Counted from the stretch's first letter, positions 42,461 through 53,219 are shown. The stretch: DNA of 64,000 nucleotides from Flavobacteriia bacterium (GCA_947450325.1 CANFUT010000001.1:1-64000); one strand, 5' to 3'. The notes: a model not told the origin generated them from the sequence alone. Made by a program: numbers and translations.

Positions 42461-44896
42461 ATGTCAAAAAAATACGCTTTATCGTTCGTTATCATCTTGT
42501 TGCATCTGGTTTCATTCGGTCAATCGAAAGGAATTATCTTGGGAAATCTAAAAGATAAAAACACCCAAGAGACGATTTATCCTGGAACAATTATCGTTGA
42601 AGGAACAGAATTCAAAACGCAAACCGACATCGATGGAAACTATAAATTGGAAATTCCAGTTGGAACTTACAACATCAAAGCAATCTATTCTGGCTATGTT
42701 TCACTGATTAAATACAACATTGTAGTTTCTTCAGGAAATGCACAAGTGGTCAATTTCGCTATGGAAGTTGTAAGCACTGAAATTGGTGAAGTAACTGTTT
42801 CCAATGACAAATCAAAATCAGCAGTAGCGACAGATATGATCACACCACTTTCGGTGCAACAATTGACAACCGAAGAAATCAAAAGTAATCCTGGAGGAAA
42901 TTTTGACGTTTCTCGTGTAATTCAAACTTTACCTGGTGTAGGTTCTAGCGCTGGTGGAGCGGCACGCAACGACATCATTATCCGTGGTGGTGCGCCGAAT
43001 GAAAATGTATATTATTTGGATGGAATCGAAATTCCCGTATTAAATCATTTTCAAACGCAAGGAAGTTCAGGCGGCGCGCAAGGAATTTTGAATGTCTCAT
43101 TTATCGAAGATGTAAAATTGAGTTCATCGGCATTCGATGCGCGATATGACAATGCGTTGGCTTCTACCTTCATTATCAACCAGCGCGACGGAAATCCTGA
43201 GCGAATTTCAGGAAATATCCGAGCGGGATTTACGGAATCAGTTTTGACATTGGAAGGACCAATAAGTAAAAAAACAACCTTTTTGGCTTCGGCGAGAAAA
43301 TCTTATTTGGATTTATTGTTCGGATTAATCGATTTGCCGATACGACCAAATTTTTACGATTTTCAATACAAAGTGACGCACAAAATCAACGACAAAACGA
43401 CTTTAACTGCCATTGGTTTAGGTGCAATCGATCGATTTACTTTTGCTACGACAAAAAATTCTACACCTGAAAATGTATTTATCACGCGTTCGCTTCCGTA
43501 CATCAATCAATGGAATTATACAACAGGATTCAATCTGAAGCGCAAGGTTAAAAAAGGATTCATGAACTTTTCGCTTTCTAGAAACATGTTCAACAACAGT
43601 TTAGATAAGTTTGTAACTGGAGAACAAATTGAAGCTGACAGAACTTTCAAATTGGTTTCACAGGAAATTGAAAATAAATTCCGATTTGACATCAATAAAT
43701 ACATCGATGGCTGGAAAATCACTGGAGGAGTATCCGCACAATATGTAAAATACAATACTGATTTATACAACAAAGTATCAAATAATGTACTTGATTCTGC
43801 TGGAAATGTAATTGTACCTGAACAAATTATCAAAATTAAAAGTGCTACTGAATTTTTTAAATATGGACTTTTTGGACAAGTCGCTAAAAATTTCTTCAAA
43901 GAAAAATTATTGCTTTCGTTGGGTTTAAGAACCGATATGAATTCATTTACCAAAGAAGGAAATAATCCTTTAAAAACACTTTCACCGAGATTGTCGGCGG
44001 CTTATCACTTGACTTCGAAGTTTGATATAACTGCTTCGATTGGAAATTATTACAAAATTCCAACCTATACTTCCTTGGGCTATCGTGATCAAATGGGAAA
44101 TTTGGTGAATCAAGACATGAAATACATTCAATCAACGCATTATGTATTGGGAACACAATTTTTGCCAAACAAAGCGTTGCGCATTACAGTGGAAGGATTT
44201 TACAAACAATATGCAAATTATCCAGTCTCAGCAACGAGTGGCGTTTCACTGGCAAATCAAGGTTCGGAATTTGGATCGATCGGTAGCGAAAAAGTAATCA
44301 GCAATGGAAAAGGTGAAACTTATGGATTTGAGATTTTTGTGCAGCAAAAGTTGATCAAAAAAATCTTTTACGTGGTAAGTTACACTTTCGTAAGAAGCAA
44401 ATTTGCAGGTCAAAATGGACAATTGATTCCGTCTTCGTGGGACAGTAGACATTTGCTTTCCGCGACGTTGGGCTACAAATTCAAAAAAGGGTATGAATTA
44501 GGACTGAAATACCGTTTCGCAGGTGGAACACCTTTCACGCCCTATGATTTGGCAATTTCCCAGCAAAATTATTTGTTGACAGGAACAGGAACTTTGAATA
44601 CCAATTTATTGAATACAAATCGTCTTCAATCGTTCAATCAGTTAGATATCAGGGTTGATAAGAAAATCAATTTCAAAAGAACAGCGTTGGATTTATACAT
44701 CGACATTCAAAATGTATTGGGCTTAAAAAGTCAGGGTGTTCCCGATTACACTTTCAAACGCAATGCCGACAACACAGATTTTCTAACCACCGATGGAAAT
44801 CCAATTAAGTTAGACGGTTCAAATGGAGTTCCTGTAGTATTGGATAATTATTCCAAAACGGTCGTTCCAACAATTGGGATTATTTTTGAATTTTAA
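42461..44896 (+). CDS. TonB-dependent receptor
   Basis: An 811-residue outer membrane receptor: signal peptide (about 1-20), carboxypeptidase-regulatory-like domain (about 23-110, ILGNLKDKNTQETIYPGTI), plug (about 125-240, with VIQTLPGVGSSAGGAARND and IIIRGGAPNENVYYLDGI) and a barrel ending in IGIIFEF. It follows thioredoxin by 55 nt with no clear terminator between them, and has no SusD or DUF4249 partner here. Substrate unknown. Confidence 0.93.
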   Translation: MSKKYALSFVIILLHLVSFGQSKGIILGNLKDKNTQETIYPGTIIVEGTEFKTQTDIDGNYKLEIPVGTYNIKAIYSGYVSLIKYNIVVSSGNAQVVNFAMEVVSTEIGEVTVSNDKSKSAVATDMITPLSVQQLTTEEIKSNPGGNFDVSRVIQTLPGVGSSAGGAARNDIIIRGGAPNENVYYLDGIEIPVLNHFQTQGSSGGAQGILNVSFIEDVKLSSSAFDARYDNALASTFIINQRDGNPERISGNIRAGFTESVLTLEGPISKKTTFLASARKSYLDLLFGLIDLPIRPNFYDFQYKVTHKINDKTTLTAIGLGAIDRFTFATTKNSTPENVFITRSLPYINQWNYTTGFNLKRKVKKGFMNFSLSRNMFNNSLDKFVTGEQIEADRTFKLVSQEIENKFRFDINKYIDGWKITGGVSAQYVKYNTDLYNKVSNNVLDSAGNVIVPEQIIKIKSATEFFKYGLFGQVAKNFFKEKLLLSLGLRTDMNSFTKEGNNPLKTLSPRLSAAYHLTSKFDITASIGNYYKIPTYTSLGYRDQMGNLVNQDMKYIQSTHYVLGTQFLPNKALRITVEGFYKQYANYPVSATSGVSLANQGSEFGSIGSEKVISNGKGETYGFEIFVQQKLIKKIFYVVSYTFVRSKFAGQNGQLIPSSWDSRHLLSATLGYKFKKGYELGLKYRFAGGTPFTPYDLAISQQNYLLTGTGTLNTNLLNTNRLQSFNQLDIRVDKKINFKRTALDLYIDIQNVLGLKSQGVPDYTFKRNADNTDFLTTDGNPIKLDGSNGVPVVLDNYSKTVVPTIGIIFEF

Positions 44897-44992
44897 TTCG
44901 AATTTCTATCAAAGGAAATCAAGTTTCATTCATTGAGATGTTTAAAATACTCATCGGCTTGAAATTAATGTAATTTTCAAAACCATATTTTG

Positions 44993-45000
44993 TATATTTG
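44993..45000 (+). promoter_or_regulatory. -7 box upstream of the lectin-domain protein
   Basis: TATATTTG matches TAnnTTTG exactly, about 55 nt before the ATG at 45056. It supports that ATG over a TTG start at 45008. Confidence 0.5.
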
Positions 45001-45055
45001 TTAGTCTTTGAAATCAAATAAATGTTCATTTGCATTTTCAAGTCTAACTACTCAT

Positions 45056-48000
45056 ATGGAAAAAAAACTACGTTCAAGAATTTCATCAATAGGAATCATT
45101 GAGAAAATTGCATTTAAATCAGCAGCATTGTTGATTTTTACAATCATTTTTTCTGGAAAAATTAGCGCGCAAACTTTTCCAAATCCAGCGAGTTTATCAA
45201 CAGGTCAAGGCGCTGCAAATACGATCGACCCACTTTGGTTGGCTTCGCCTTGGTACACAACAAATCCACCAAATCCAATGGGTTTGACATATATATCAAC
45301 CTTGATAAATAACAACTGTGCGCCTGGGGCTTGGGTAGATCCAACGACACTTCCAGCGCCAGTAAACAATGGAAATTGGATTACAGGTTCAGACGGAAAC
45401 TGCGCTACAAATACCAATAGCGGTTACAGATATTTCAGATTGACACTTGACCTTCCTGCTGATTGCAATGGATTTAGTGTCACTGTTGCAGGTAATTATG
45501 TATTGGATTTAATTGGTTATTCTGACAATACCATCAGTGACGTTTTTGTAAATGGAAACAGCACCGGAATTAGTGGAGGAAGTTATGCGGTTGGTGGACA
45601 ATTAAACATCAATTTACAAGGTCCTTGGCTAGTTGGAACGAATTATGTAGATGTGTTGGTTTTCAATTCACCTTCGTTAAATCCTGGAGATCAAAATCCT
45701 TACGGTTTACTTTTGGTGGCGGATGCAACAACAAGTGACAACATGGATACAGACAATGATGGCGTTTCCAATTTGAATGATTTATGTCCGTGTGAAGCTG
45801 GAACGAATCCTTACGGTTGCACCGATCCAAGTTTGTATAACTGTGACATCGATGCAATTAGACAGGCGATGACTGACGCAGGATGCATCGAAATGCCAGG
45901 TTGTTCTAGCGATTGCAGCATTTATTTCTTGAATCCTCAGCAAATGACTGGTTCTCAAGCGCAAGCTTTCGCGCAAAATTTAGGTGCGAATTTGGTTTCA
46001 ATTCAATCACAAGAAGAAAATGATTGTATCATGAGTTCATTGACAAACCTGAGTCAAACGGGAGTAATTTGGATTGGATTTTCAGATGAAATCAACGAAG
46101 GATCCTTTGTTTGGTATGATCAATCCCCGATCGTTTACACCAATTGGGCGCCAGGCGAACCAAATCAATCGGGAAATGAAGATTGTGTGCAGATTTATCC
46201 AACTGGAGCAAATCCTGGAACTTGGAACGATTTGTCTTGTGGAAGTTCAAACTCTAAATCGATTATTGAAGTCAATCTTTGTCCTGTAATCAACGCAGGA
46301 AATGACGTTTCAGTTTGTATTGGAAGTACTGCGAATTTAAACTCAAGCAATACATTATTTGGCTCTTCGCCATATACTTACAATTGGTCAAATGGTCCAA
46401 TTGTTCAAAGCAATCCAGTTTCTCCAACAGATACAACTTTGTATTCGATTGTTACTACTGATAGATACAATTGCACTGCATCTGACACTGTAATTGTAAA
46501 TGTGATGGATTTACCAACTGTAGCTGCTGGAGCAGATGTAGTGGTTTGTCCTGAAGAAACGGTAACCTTAACTGGTTCAGGAGATTTAAACAACACGTAT
46601 ACTTGGAACAACGGAATTACAAATGCAACGCCATTTACACCGTTTTCTCAATCTACAGATTACATTGTTACTGGAACAAACACAAACAATTGTCAAAATA
46701 CAGATACAGTGAATGTTTCTGTGCAATTAGATGGTTGTCCAAATTTCCCAAACAACTTTACTTGTGACATTGAAGCAATTCGTGCAGCTTTCACTGCGGC
46801 AGGTTGTGTGGAAATGGTTGGTTGTGTGAGTGAATGCAGTATCTATTTCTTGAATCAACAATCGCTTTCAGGTTCTGCAGCACAAGCCTTTGCGCAAAAT
46901 TTAGGTGCCAATTTGGTTTCTATTCAATCGCAAGCAGAAAATGATTGTATCGTTTCTTCGCTCGTTAATTTAGGATTGAATTCTGTTTCTGATGTGATTT
47001 GGATTGGACACAATGACGAAGCAACAGAAGGAACATTTGTTTGGTACGATCAATCTCCTGTTACTTACACCAATTGGGCTGGTGGCGAGCCAAACAATAG
47101 TGGTGGTGACGAAGATTGTGTTCAGATTTATCCTGATGGTTTTTGGAATGATTTACCTTGCGGAATCGGGAATGCGCGTTCCGTAATTGAAGTAAATCTT
47201 TGTCCAGTAATGAACGCTGGTGCGGATCAGATTATTTGTCGAGGTGAAACTGCCAACTTAAATGCAGGAAATACCATTTTGGGATCTTCTCCTTATTCTT
47301 ATGATTGGAGTACTGGAGCACAAACCCAAAACACGACGGTAACACCAAATACAACAGCAAATTACGATGTAACCTCGACAGACAGATATGGCTGTACAAC
47401 TGGCGATACATTGACAGTAACTGTTAATTCTGTTCCAACGGCCATTTTCTCAACGAGCAATGTTTGCTTGGGAACAAATGTGGTTTTCGACAATCAATCA
47501 ACGATTTCGGGAGACGTGATTGCACAAAATGATTGGACATTTGGTGACGGAAATACTTCAACACTTGCGAGTCCGACACACAATTATGCGACAAGCAATA
47601 CTTTTAGTGTGACATTAACTGTGACAACTGCCAATGGATGTTCAGATTCACAAACACAAGATGTGACAGTTTATCCAATTCCAGCAGCGCCGGTATTGAC
47701 AAGCAATAGTCCAATTTTATGTCCAGGTGATAACGTCATTCTACAAATGAATACCACACCAAACGCGACGTATTTCTGGAACGGACCAAACAACTTTACA
47801 AGCTCTGATCAAAATCTGCAATTCCCAGCAAATTTTGACAATGAAGGAAATTATACTGCTTACGTTGAAGTGAATGGCTGTCCATCACCAACTGTTGGTA
47901 CTTTGGTTACAATCATTGGTTCATTGACTGCGCCAACGCAAGATTTCCCGAATGTGATTACACCAAACGGCGATGGAATTAATGACTATTTGGACATAGA

Positions 48001-48199
48001 TCAATATTTCAACGTTTGTTTACCTTATTCACTTTCTATCTGGAATCGCTGGGGAACAATCGTTTATGAACAAAAACAAGGTTCACTTCCTTTTGAAGGA
48101 AAAGATATTAGTGGCGCTAAATTGACTGATGGCGTATATTTCTACAAAATCACTTTTGGTGACGAAGAGAAACAAGGTATTATTACGATTTTGAGGTAA
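45056..48199 (+). CDS. T9SS type B cargo with two C-type lectin domains
   Basis: A 1047-residue secreted protein. Long signal peptide (about 1-37, ending KISAQ). A beta-rich N-terminal region, then one thrombospondin type 3-like calcium motif (DTDNDGVSNLNDLCP, about 230-245). Two C-type lectin-like domains follow at about 275-410 and 580-710 (ENDCIM...WIGFSDE, NWAPGEPN and EDCVQIYP; then WIGHNDE, NWAGGEPN). Ig/SprB-like segments come after each, then a PKD domain (about 800-890, WTFGDGNTST). At the end is a gliding-motility/T9SS type B C-terminal domain (about 970-1047, NVITPNGDGIND ... GIITILR). Likely a surface or secreted sugar-binding adhesin. Confidence 0.92.
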   Translation: MEKKLRSRISSIGIIEKIAFKSAALLIFTIIFSGKISAQTFPNPASLSTGQGAANTIDPLWLASPWYTTNPPNPMGLTYISTLINNNCAPGAWVDPTTLPAPVNNGNWITGSDGNCATNTNSGYRYFRLTLDLPADCNGFSVTVAGNYVLDLIGYSDNTISDVFVNGNSTGISGGSYAVGGQLNINLQGPWLVGTNYVDVLVFNSPSLNPGDQNPYGLLLVADATTSDNMDTDNDGVSNLNDLCPCEAGTNPYGCTDPSLYNCDIDAIRQAMTDAGCIEMPGCSSDCSIYFLNPQQMTGSQAQAFAQNLGANLVSIQSQEENDCIMSSLTNLSQTGVIWIGFSDEINEGSFVWYDQSPIVYTNWAPGEPNQSGNEDCVQIYPTGANPGTWNDLSCGSSNSKSIIEVNLCPVINAGNDVSVCIGSTANLNSSNTLFGSSPYTYNWSNGPIVQSNPVSPTDTTLYSIVTTDRYNCTASDTVIVNVMDLPTVAAGADVVVCPEETVTLTGSGDLNNTYTWNNGITNATPFTPFSQSTDYIVTGTNTNNCQNTDTVNVSVQLDGCPNFPNNFTCDIEAIRAAFTAAGCVEMVGCVSECSIYFLNQQSLSGSAAQAFAQNLGANLVSIQSQAENDCIVSSLVNLGLNSVSDVIWIGHNDEATEGTFVWYDQSPVTYTNWAGGEPNNSGGDEDCVQIYPDGFWNDLPCGIGNARSVIEVNLCPVMNAGADQIICRGETANLNAGNTILGSSPYSYDWSTGAQTQNTTVTPNTTANYDVTSTDRYGCTTGDTLTVTVNSVPTAIFSTSNVCLGTNVVFDNQSTISGDVIAQNDWTFGDGNTSTLASPTHNYATSNTFSVTLTVTTANGCSDSQTQDVTVYPIPAAPVLTSNSPILCPGDNVILQMNTTPNATYFWNGPNNFTSSDQNLQFPANFDNEGNYTAYVEVNGCPSPTVGTLVTIIGSLTAPTQDFPNVITPNGDGINDYLDIDQYFNVCLPYSLSIWNRWGTIVYEQKQGSLPFEGKDISGAKLTDGVYFYKITFGDEEKQGIITILR

Positions 48200-48210
48200 T
48201 TATAATTCAT

Positions 48211-48248
48211 AAAAAAAGCGGAAATCATACTTGAGTTTCCGCTTTTTT
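48211..48248. terminator. Bidirectional rho-independent terminator
   Basis: AAAAAAAGCGGAAA (48211-48224) pairs with TTTCCGCTTTTTT (48236-48248) around 11 nt. It lies between the convergent lectin-domain gene and mtnA and has A and T runs on both sides, so it can serve both. Confidence 0.85.
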
Positions 48249-48263
48249 GTTTTTAAAAATCCT

Positions 48264-49346
48264 TTATTTTTTCTCTGGAAACAAACTCAATAATCCTGCT
48301 TCAGATGCATCGCAAACGCCACGTTCAGTAATTAATTTGGTAACATATTTCGCTGGAGTTACATCAAATCCATAATTGCTTGCTTTCGTCGTTTCAGGAC
48401 AAATTAAAACGGAATCAATGCTTCCTTTACTGTTTTTCCCAATCATGTATCTCACTTCGTCTTGGTTTCGCTCTTCGATTGGAATTTCTTTCAATCCATC
48501 GTTGATTGTCATGTCTAAAGTTGTTGAAGGCAAAGCCACATAAAAAGGAATATTGTTGTCCTTGGCAGCCAATGCTTTCAAATAAGTTCCGATTTTATTA
48601 GCAACATCGCCTTGACGCGTTGTTCTATCAGTTCCCACAATCACCATGTCCACCATTCCATGTTGCATCAAATGTCCGCCGGCATTGTCGACAATCAAAG
48701 TGTGATCCACTTCATGACGGGTCAATTCATAACAAGTCAAATTTGAACCTTGATTTCTTGGTCGTGTTTCGTCCACCCAAACATGCACTTTGATTCCTTT
48801 TTGAACCGCTTGGTAAATCGGTGAAGTGATTGTCCCCCACTCTACGCAACCCAACATTCCTGCGTTGCAATGTGTCAAAATATTTACAACTTCCCCATTT
48901 TTGCGCGCTGAAATTTCTTCAATAATTGGCAAACCATGCACGCCAATCATGCGACAAGTTTCAACATCTTCCTCCACAATCGCAGCTGCAGCTTCCCAAC
49001 TCGTTTTCAAAAAATCTTCAGCTTTGTCCATTGCTTCACGCATTTTATCCAATGCCCAAAAAAGATTTACCGCAGTTGGACGAGAGGCACGCAATTCGGA
49101 AAAAGCTTGGTCAAGAAAAGAACCATCTAATTCGTTTTCAATCATTTCACGAACCGCCAAATAAATTCCATAAGCAGCAGTTGCACCAATCAAAGGCGCA
49201 CCACGAACAATCATTTCTTTGATTGCATCCACCGCATCGTCGTAAGTTTCCAATTTCACAACCACAAATTCATGTGGTAATTTACGTTGGTCGATTACCT
49301 CAACATATTTATCTTCTGTTGGCCAAATAGTTCTGAATTTGCTCAT
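48264..49346 (-). CDS. mtnA: S-methyl-5-thioribose-1-phosphate isomerase
   Basis: A 360-residue enzyme of methionine salvage that converts methylthioribose 1-phosphate to methylthioribulose 1-phosphate. Family marks are RGAPLIGATAAYG (about 47-59), LTHCNAG with the catalytic Cys near residue 159, and GTDRTTRQGDVANKIGTY with the catalytic Asp near 239. Length is normal. No other salvage gene is adjacent, so it stands alone here. The family is related to eIF2B subunits, but the Cys and Asp pair support the enzyme. Confidence 0.94.
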   Translation of the reverse strand: MSKFRTIWPTEDKYVEVIDQRKLPHEFVVVKLETYDDAVDAIKEMIVRGAPLIGATAAYGIYLAVREMIENELDGSFLDQAFSELRASRPTAVNLFWALDKMREAMDKAEDFLKTSWEAAAAIVEEDVETCRMIGVHGLPIIEEISARKNGEVVNILTHCNAGMLGCVEWGTITSPIYQAVQKGIKVHVWVDETRPRNQGSNLTCYELTRHEVDHTLIVDNAGGHLMQHGMVDMVIVGTDRTTRQGDVANKIGTYLKALAAKDNNIPFYVALPSTTLDMTINDGLKEIPIEERNQDEVRYMIGKNSKGSIDSVLICPETTKASNYGFDVTPAKYVTKLITERGVCDASEAGLLSLFPEKK

Positions 49347-49424
49347 AATGATTGTTTATTGCTTTGAAATAAAGTACAAAAGTAGTTTTTTCATTTTGAT
49401 TGAAGCATTGAGGACACGCTTCGC

Positions 49425-49565
49425 TTTAAGATATTAAGATTTTAGGACACGTTGCAATGCAACTTTAAGACTTTAATTTAGGCTTCAAACTTTCAAATTA
49501 ATCTCTAATCTTTACGAAAATCCAATGTCTTAATATCCTAAAATCTTAACATCCTAATATCTTAT
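49425..49565. repeat. Inverted AT-rich repeat between mtnA and the DUF5686 gene
   Basis: TAAGATATTAAGATTTTAGGA (start 49427) is complementary to TCCTAAAATCTTA plus TAATATCTTA at 49536-49564, with six extra bases in the right arm. Related TCTTAA/CTTAAAATC strings occur at 58890-58930. It lies between two minus-strand genes and may be a folded extragenic repeat. Confidence 0.6.
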
Positions 49566-49566
49566 A

Positions 49567-52077
49567 CTAGTAATCCCACTTATCCGTAAATGCATTGTAA
49601 AAATTCACGCCCACTTTGAAATTGATGGAAGCTTTCGACAAACTGTTGTCTTGCGTGACGGCATAAACTCCGACTTTAAAAATTGATCTTCTGATTCTGA
49701 TTCTTCTTTCCAATCCAGCATAAAATTCTACTTGTGCGAAATTTGCATCAGGAATAAAAAGGAAATTTCCGCCGACGGTTTCCTGCAATTTCAAGCGATT
49801 AATCAGCCAAACTTTATTCAAGAAAAAACCGTTGAAATGGTGAATGAAATTGAATTGAAAATATGAATTTGATGTATTTAAAGCTGTGTCCAAACGTTGC
49901 AAAGTATTTACAGGATTGGAGAAAAAAATGCGATCTGATGGTCTGAAAAATTTATTCTCAATGACTCTCAAATTTTGTTTCTGTATGAAAACTCCTGCAA
50001 CAAATTTCAAATCTGAATTTCCAAATGATTTAAAATTCAACTCATCTCGAACTTGAAATTCTGCAAAATCAAAATTAGATTGCGAACCAATAAACGATGG
50101 AATTCCTTTTTTGTAGGTCAAATTAATGATTGGCCAAGGCGAACCGAGCACGTATTTACGATTTTTTCGGATGAAAAATTTTTGTCTGAAATGATATTCT
50201 AAATCAATGGTCGTCAAAAAAATACGATAAGGGTCGAAATTTTTCGCTTGCTGAAAATTTCCAAAATAGGAAATCCAACTTGGATATTTTAAACTGTCAA
50301 TTGATTGTCGATCTGAAAATAAAATACTTGATTTCAAATACAAACCATTGATCAATTCTCTCGAAAATGACGCAGAAATCTTTTTATTTCGAACACGATT
50401 GGAAGGGGCAAATGTTCCTTGGATATTTTGATTACTTGTCACAAAATCATACACATCGCCAATTTCAAATCCAACTTTTGAAAAATTCAGCGGATTGTAC
50501 ATGAATGTACCACCAATTCCTCCCTTCAAATCTTTATTCAAAAAACCATAATCTAAATCCGGTTCTACAGTGAAATATTTCCCGTTTTTAAATTCCTTGC
50601 GGTAAACAAACTGCAATCTATGTCGATATCCACCAACCCCAAAAGGAATCACTTGCGAGACCAAAGGATTGAAAGTAAAACTGTATTTTTTAAAAGAATT
50701 TACATGACCGATTCCACTAAAAAATACTGATATCCAAGAAATTCTATTTCGGATGCTGTCTTGTTGATGCAAATAAACATCACTTTCATGGTAATTGATG
50801 ATACTGTCTTGCTTGTGGATGTATTCTTGCTCAATGTTATTCAAACTAAAAGGACGATTTTTCTCCCAATAACTGGAATCTCTGTCAAAAGCTTTTTCAT
50901 CAAAACTGCTTGTTTCAAGCCAAAATTTACTCGGCTTTTCAATCTTGTCAAAATTAAATTCAGATTGACTCAAAGTCACATTCCCTTCTGTTATTTTTTT
51001 TCCTTCCTTGATTGTGTAAACAAACGATTTAGAAACAGGAACTATTCGCTCACCCAGTCGCTGGTAATTTGCTTTGATGCGGATATTTTTAAAATAAATC
51101 AAAACGCCTGGATTCACTTCTAAATCATAAGAAATCAGTTCCCATGTGCTGTCTTGAATCCAGATTTTTCCTTCAAAAAGTGCTTCATAACTGAATTTTG
51201 GTTTGACTGAAATTACATGAACCAAACGTTGTAAACTATCAGAATACGTTTCTTCGAGATAAAATGCATAAAACAACATTGCATTAAATGCCAAAGGAGA
51301 AATCAATGGATTTTGAGTCAATCGTGGTGCTTCAATCGTGTTGTCAAGCAACGAAAAATGTGCTTCTTTCATTCCGTTTACAAACAAATACGGATTACTT
51401 GAAAGTGCGTCTCCTTTGGGAGCCAGCGAAGGATTTGATTCTATGTCAACGCTAAAACTAACATTATTATAATTTGTAGAATTGTCTTTAAAATCGTTGT
51501 AAGCATAAAATTCATCTTTAAAACGAATTGGCTTTTCATAAAATGATTTTGCGCGCCATTCAATCATGTCAATCGTTTGTTTTCCAATGACAGAATCTTT
51601 GAAGATTGTATCGTATTTATCTTGTCTTAAGGTTGATAAACAATAAGTATTGCAACTAAATTCTGACAATAAATCTTGGTAAAAAGGTCGCTTCTCAATT
51701 GCTTGAAGCATGATTTCTTTGCCTCGTTCTCGTTTGCTTAAACTGGAGACTGTTACTTCATCCAATATATTTGTCAACTCTAAAAGCACAACGTCGTGCG
51801 TTTGAGAATCATTGGAAATAACAATTGTGTCTACTTTAGATTCAAAACCGATTGCGGAAAAATCGATAAAATATTTACCCGGTTTTAATGTGACTTTATA
51901 AAATCCATCTTTATTCGCCGTTGCTTTATGGATGGTATTTTGAACTTTGACCTTCGCAAAAGGAATCGTTTCACCAGTTGAGTTTCTAATTGTTCCTTGT
52001 AATTCTTGTGCGCTCAAAATTCCTTGAAAAATCAAGAATAATGTACATACAAATAATTTCGCAAAGTTCAATTTCAC
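49567..52077 (-). CDS. DUF5686 protein with carboxypeptidase-like domain
   Basis: An 836-residue outer-membrane-associated protein: signal peptide (about 1-23), carboxypeptidase-regulatory-like domain (about 25-100), then DUF5686 (about 120-836). Landmarks are KEIMLQAIEKRPFYQDLLSEF and the downstream Cys segment CNTYCLS, with a C-terminal barrel-like half ending GVNFYNAFTDKWDY. DUF5686 proteins are common in Bacteroidota, with no assigned biochemical activity. It stands alone, between the repeat at 49425-49565 and a terminator of the upstream operon. Confidence 0.88.
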   Translation of the reverse strand: MKLNFAKLFVCTLFLIFQGILSAQELQGTIRNSTGETIPFAKVKVQNTIHKATANKDGFYKVTLKPGKYFIDFSAIGFESKVDTIVISNDSQTHDVVLLELTNILDEVTVSSLSKRERGKEIMLQAIEKRPFYQDLLSEFSCNTYCLSTLRQDKYDTIFKDSVIGKQTIDMIEWRAKSFYEKPIRFKDEFYAYNDFKDNSTNYNNVSFSVDIESNPSLAPKGDALSSNPYLFVNGMKEAHFSLLDNTIEAPRLTQNPLISPLAFNAMLFYAFYLEETYSDSLQRLVHVISVKPKFSYEALFEGKIWIQDSTWELISYDLEVNPGVLIYFKNIRIKANYQRLGERIVPVSKSFVYTIKEGKKITEGNVTLSQSEFNFDKIEKPSKFWLETSSFDEKAFDRDSSYWEKNRPFSLNNIEQEYIHKQDSIINYHESDVYLHQQDSIRNRISWISVFFSGIGHVNSFKKYSFTFNPLVSQVIPFGVGGYRHRLQFVYRKEFKNGKYFTVEPDLDYGFLNKDLKGGIGGTFMYNPLNFSKVGFEIGDVYDFVTSNQNIQGTFAPSNRVRNKKISASFSRELINGLYLKSSILFSDRQSIDSLKYPSWISYFGNFQQAKNFDPYRIFLTTIDLEYHFRQKFFIRKNRKYVLGSPWPIINLTYKKGIPSFIGSQSNFDFAEFQVRDELNFKSFGNSDLKFVAGVFIQKQNLRVIENKFFRPSDRIFFSNPVNTLQRLDTALNTSNSYFQFNFIHHFNGFFLNKVWLINRLKLQETVGGNFLFIPDANFAQVEFYAGLERRIRIRRSIFKVGVYAVTQDNSLSKASINFKVGVNFYNAFTDKWDY

Positions 52078-52128
52078 CGCAATTTTTTTTGATTAGACTT
52101 TCATTCTGACAAAAAGTTACATTCAAAC

Positions 52129-52162
52129 AAAAAAGGAACATACTTTAAGCACATTCCTTTAA
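52129..52162 (-). terminator. Terminator of the nucleotide-sugar operon
   Basis: On the minus strand AAAGGAA, 15 nt, TTCCTTTTTTG: 7-bp stem followed by a T run, about 25 nt past the stop of the oxidoreductase gene. Confidence 0.65.
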
Positions 52163-52184
52163 AATAAATCTATTTTTTCAAAGA

Positions 52185-53219
52185 TTACAACCCCAATTGA
52201 GCATTTCTAACTTTGTAAATTCTTTCGATTATTTCAACTACTTTCAAACCTTCCAAAGCATTGGTTGTTGAAGTTGTTCTGCCTTTAATCGTATCAATCA
52301 CATTTGAAATCACATAATGATGATTCGCTGCAGATCCTTTATAAGCACCGTAATCATTTCCAGGATTTGTTGGCGCCAATTCTGGCATTTCATATCCCGG
52401 AATGTTGCAAACTTCCACTTCATTCATGTATTGACCACCGATTTTCACACTTCCTTTGCTTCCAATAATAGTCATAGAAGATTCTAAATTTTGATCTACA
52501 ACTGCTGTTGAATAGTTGATTGAACCCATTCCACCGTTGATAAAATCGAAACTTACAAATCCTGAGTCTTCAAAATCAGTAGAATCTTTGTGCGCAAAAT
52601 CAGCAAATTTGCCTTGAATATTGTCGATGTCTCCAAACAACCAATACATGATGTCAATGAAATGTGAAAACTGAGTGAATAGTGTTCCGCCGTCCAAGTC
52701 AGCAGTTCCTTTCCAACCACCTTTTTTGTAGTATCTGTCATCACGATTCCAATAACAATTCAATTGAACCATGTAAATATCACCTAAAATTCCATCTGCA
52801 ACGACAGATTTAATCCACTCAGAAGGAGGAGAATACCTATTTTGCATCACACAAAATACCTGTTTGGACATTTGTAGTGATTTGAAAATAATTTGTTCGC
52901 AATTGTCTTTCGTTAAACCCATTGGTTTTTCACAAACGACATGTTTTTTGGCATCCAACGCCGCAATACTTTGTGAAGCATGCAAACCATTTGGTGTACA
53001 AACGTTTACGACATCAAAATCCAAACCAGAAGACAATAATTCTTCAACAGTCTTGAAAAAAGGTACATTAAAATGCGTAGCATCACATTCCTCAGCACTG
53101 CGAATATCCACCATTGCAACCAATTCACCTTCAGCATCTCTGCTAATCATCTCTGCATGACGTTTACCAATATGTCCAGCGCCAACAACAGCGAATTTTA
53201 TTTTTTGATCTTTATGCAT
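52185..53219 (-). CDS. Gfo/Idh/MocA-family oxidoreductase (WlbA/WbpB-like)
   Basis: A 344-residue NAD-dependent sugar oxidoreductase. N-terminal Rossmann fold with VVGAGHIGKRH (about 10-20), the conserved VCEKPMG (about 93-99) and a C-terminal substrate domain. In WlbA/WbpB it oxidises the 3-position of UDP-N-acetylglucosaminuronate before transamination. The start is set at 53219 (MHKDQKIKF), which overlaps the acetyltransferase stop by 8 nt; ATG 53225 is an alternative two residues earlier. Last gene of a five-gene operon. Confidence 0.85.
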   Translation of the reverse strand: MHKDQKIKFAVVGAGHIGKRHAEMISRDAEGELVAMVDIRSAEECDATHFNVPFFKTVEELLSSGLDFDVVNVCTPNGLHASQSIAALDAKKHVVCEKPMGLTKDNCEQIIFKSLQMSKQVFCVMQNRYSPPSEWIKSVVADGILGDIYMVQLNCYWNRDDRYYKKGGWKGTADLDGGTLFTQFSHFIDIMYWLFGDIDNIQGKFADFAHKDSTDFEDSGFVSFDFINGGMGSINYSTAVVDQNLESSMTIIGSKGSVKIGGQYMNEVEVCNIPGYEMPELAPTNPGNDYGAYKGSAANHHYVISNVIDTIKGRTTSTTNALEGLKVVEIIERIYKVRNAQLGL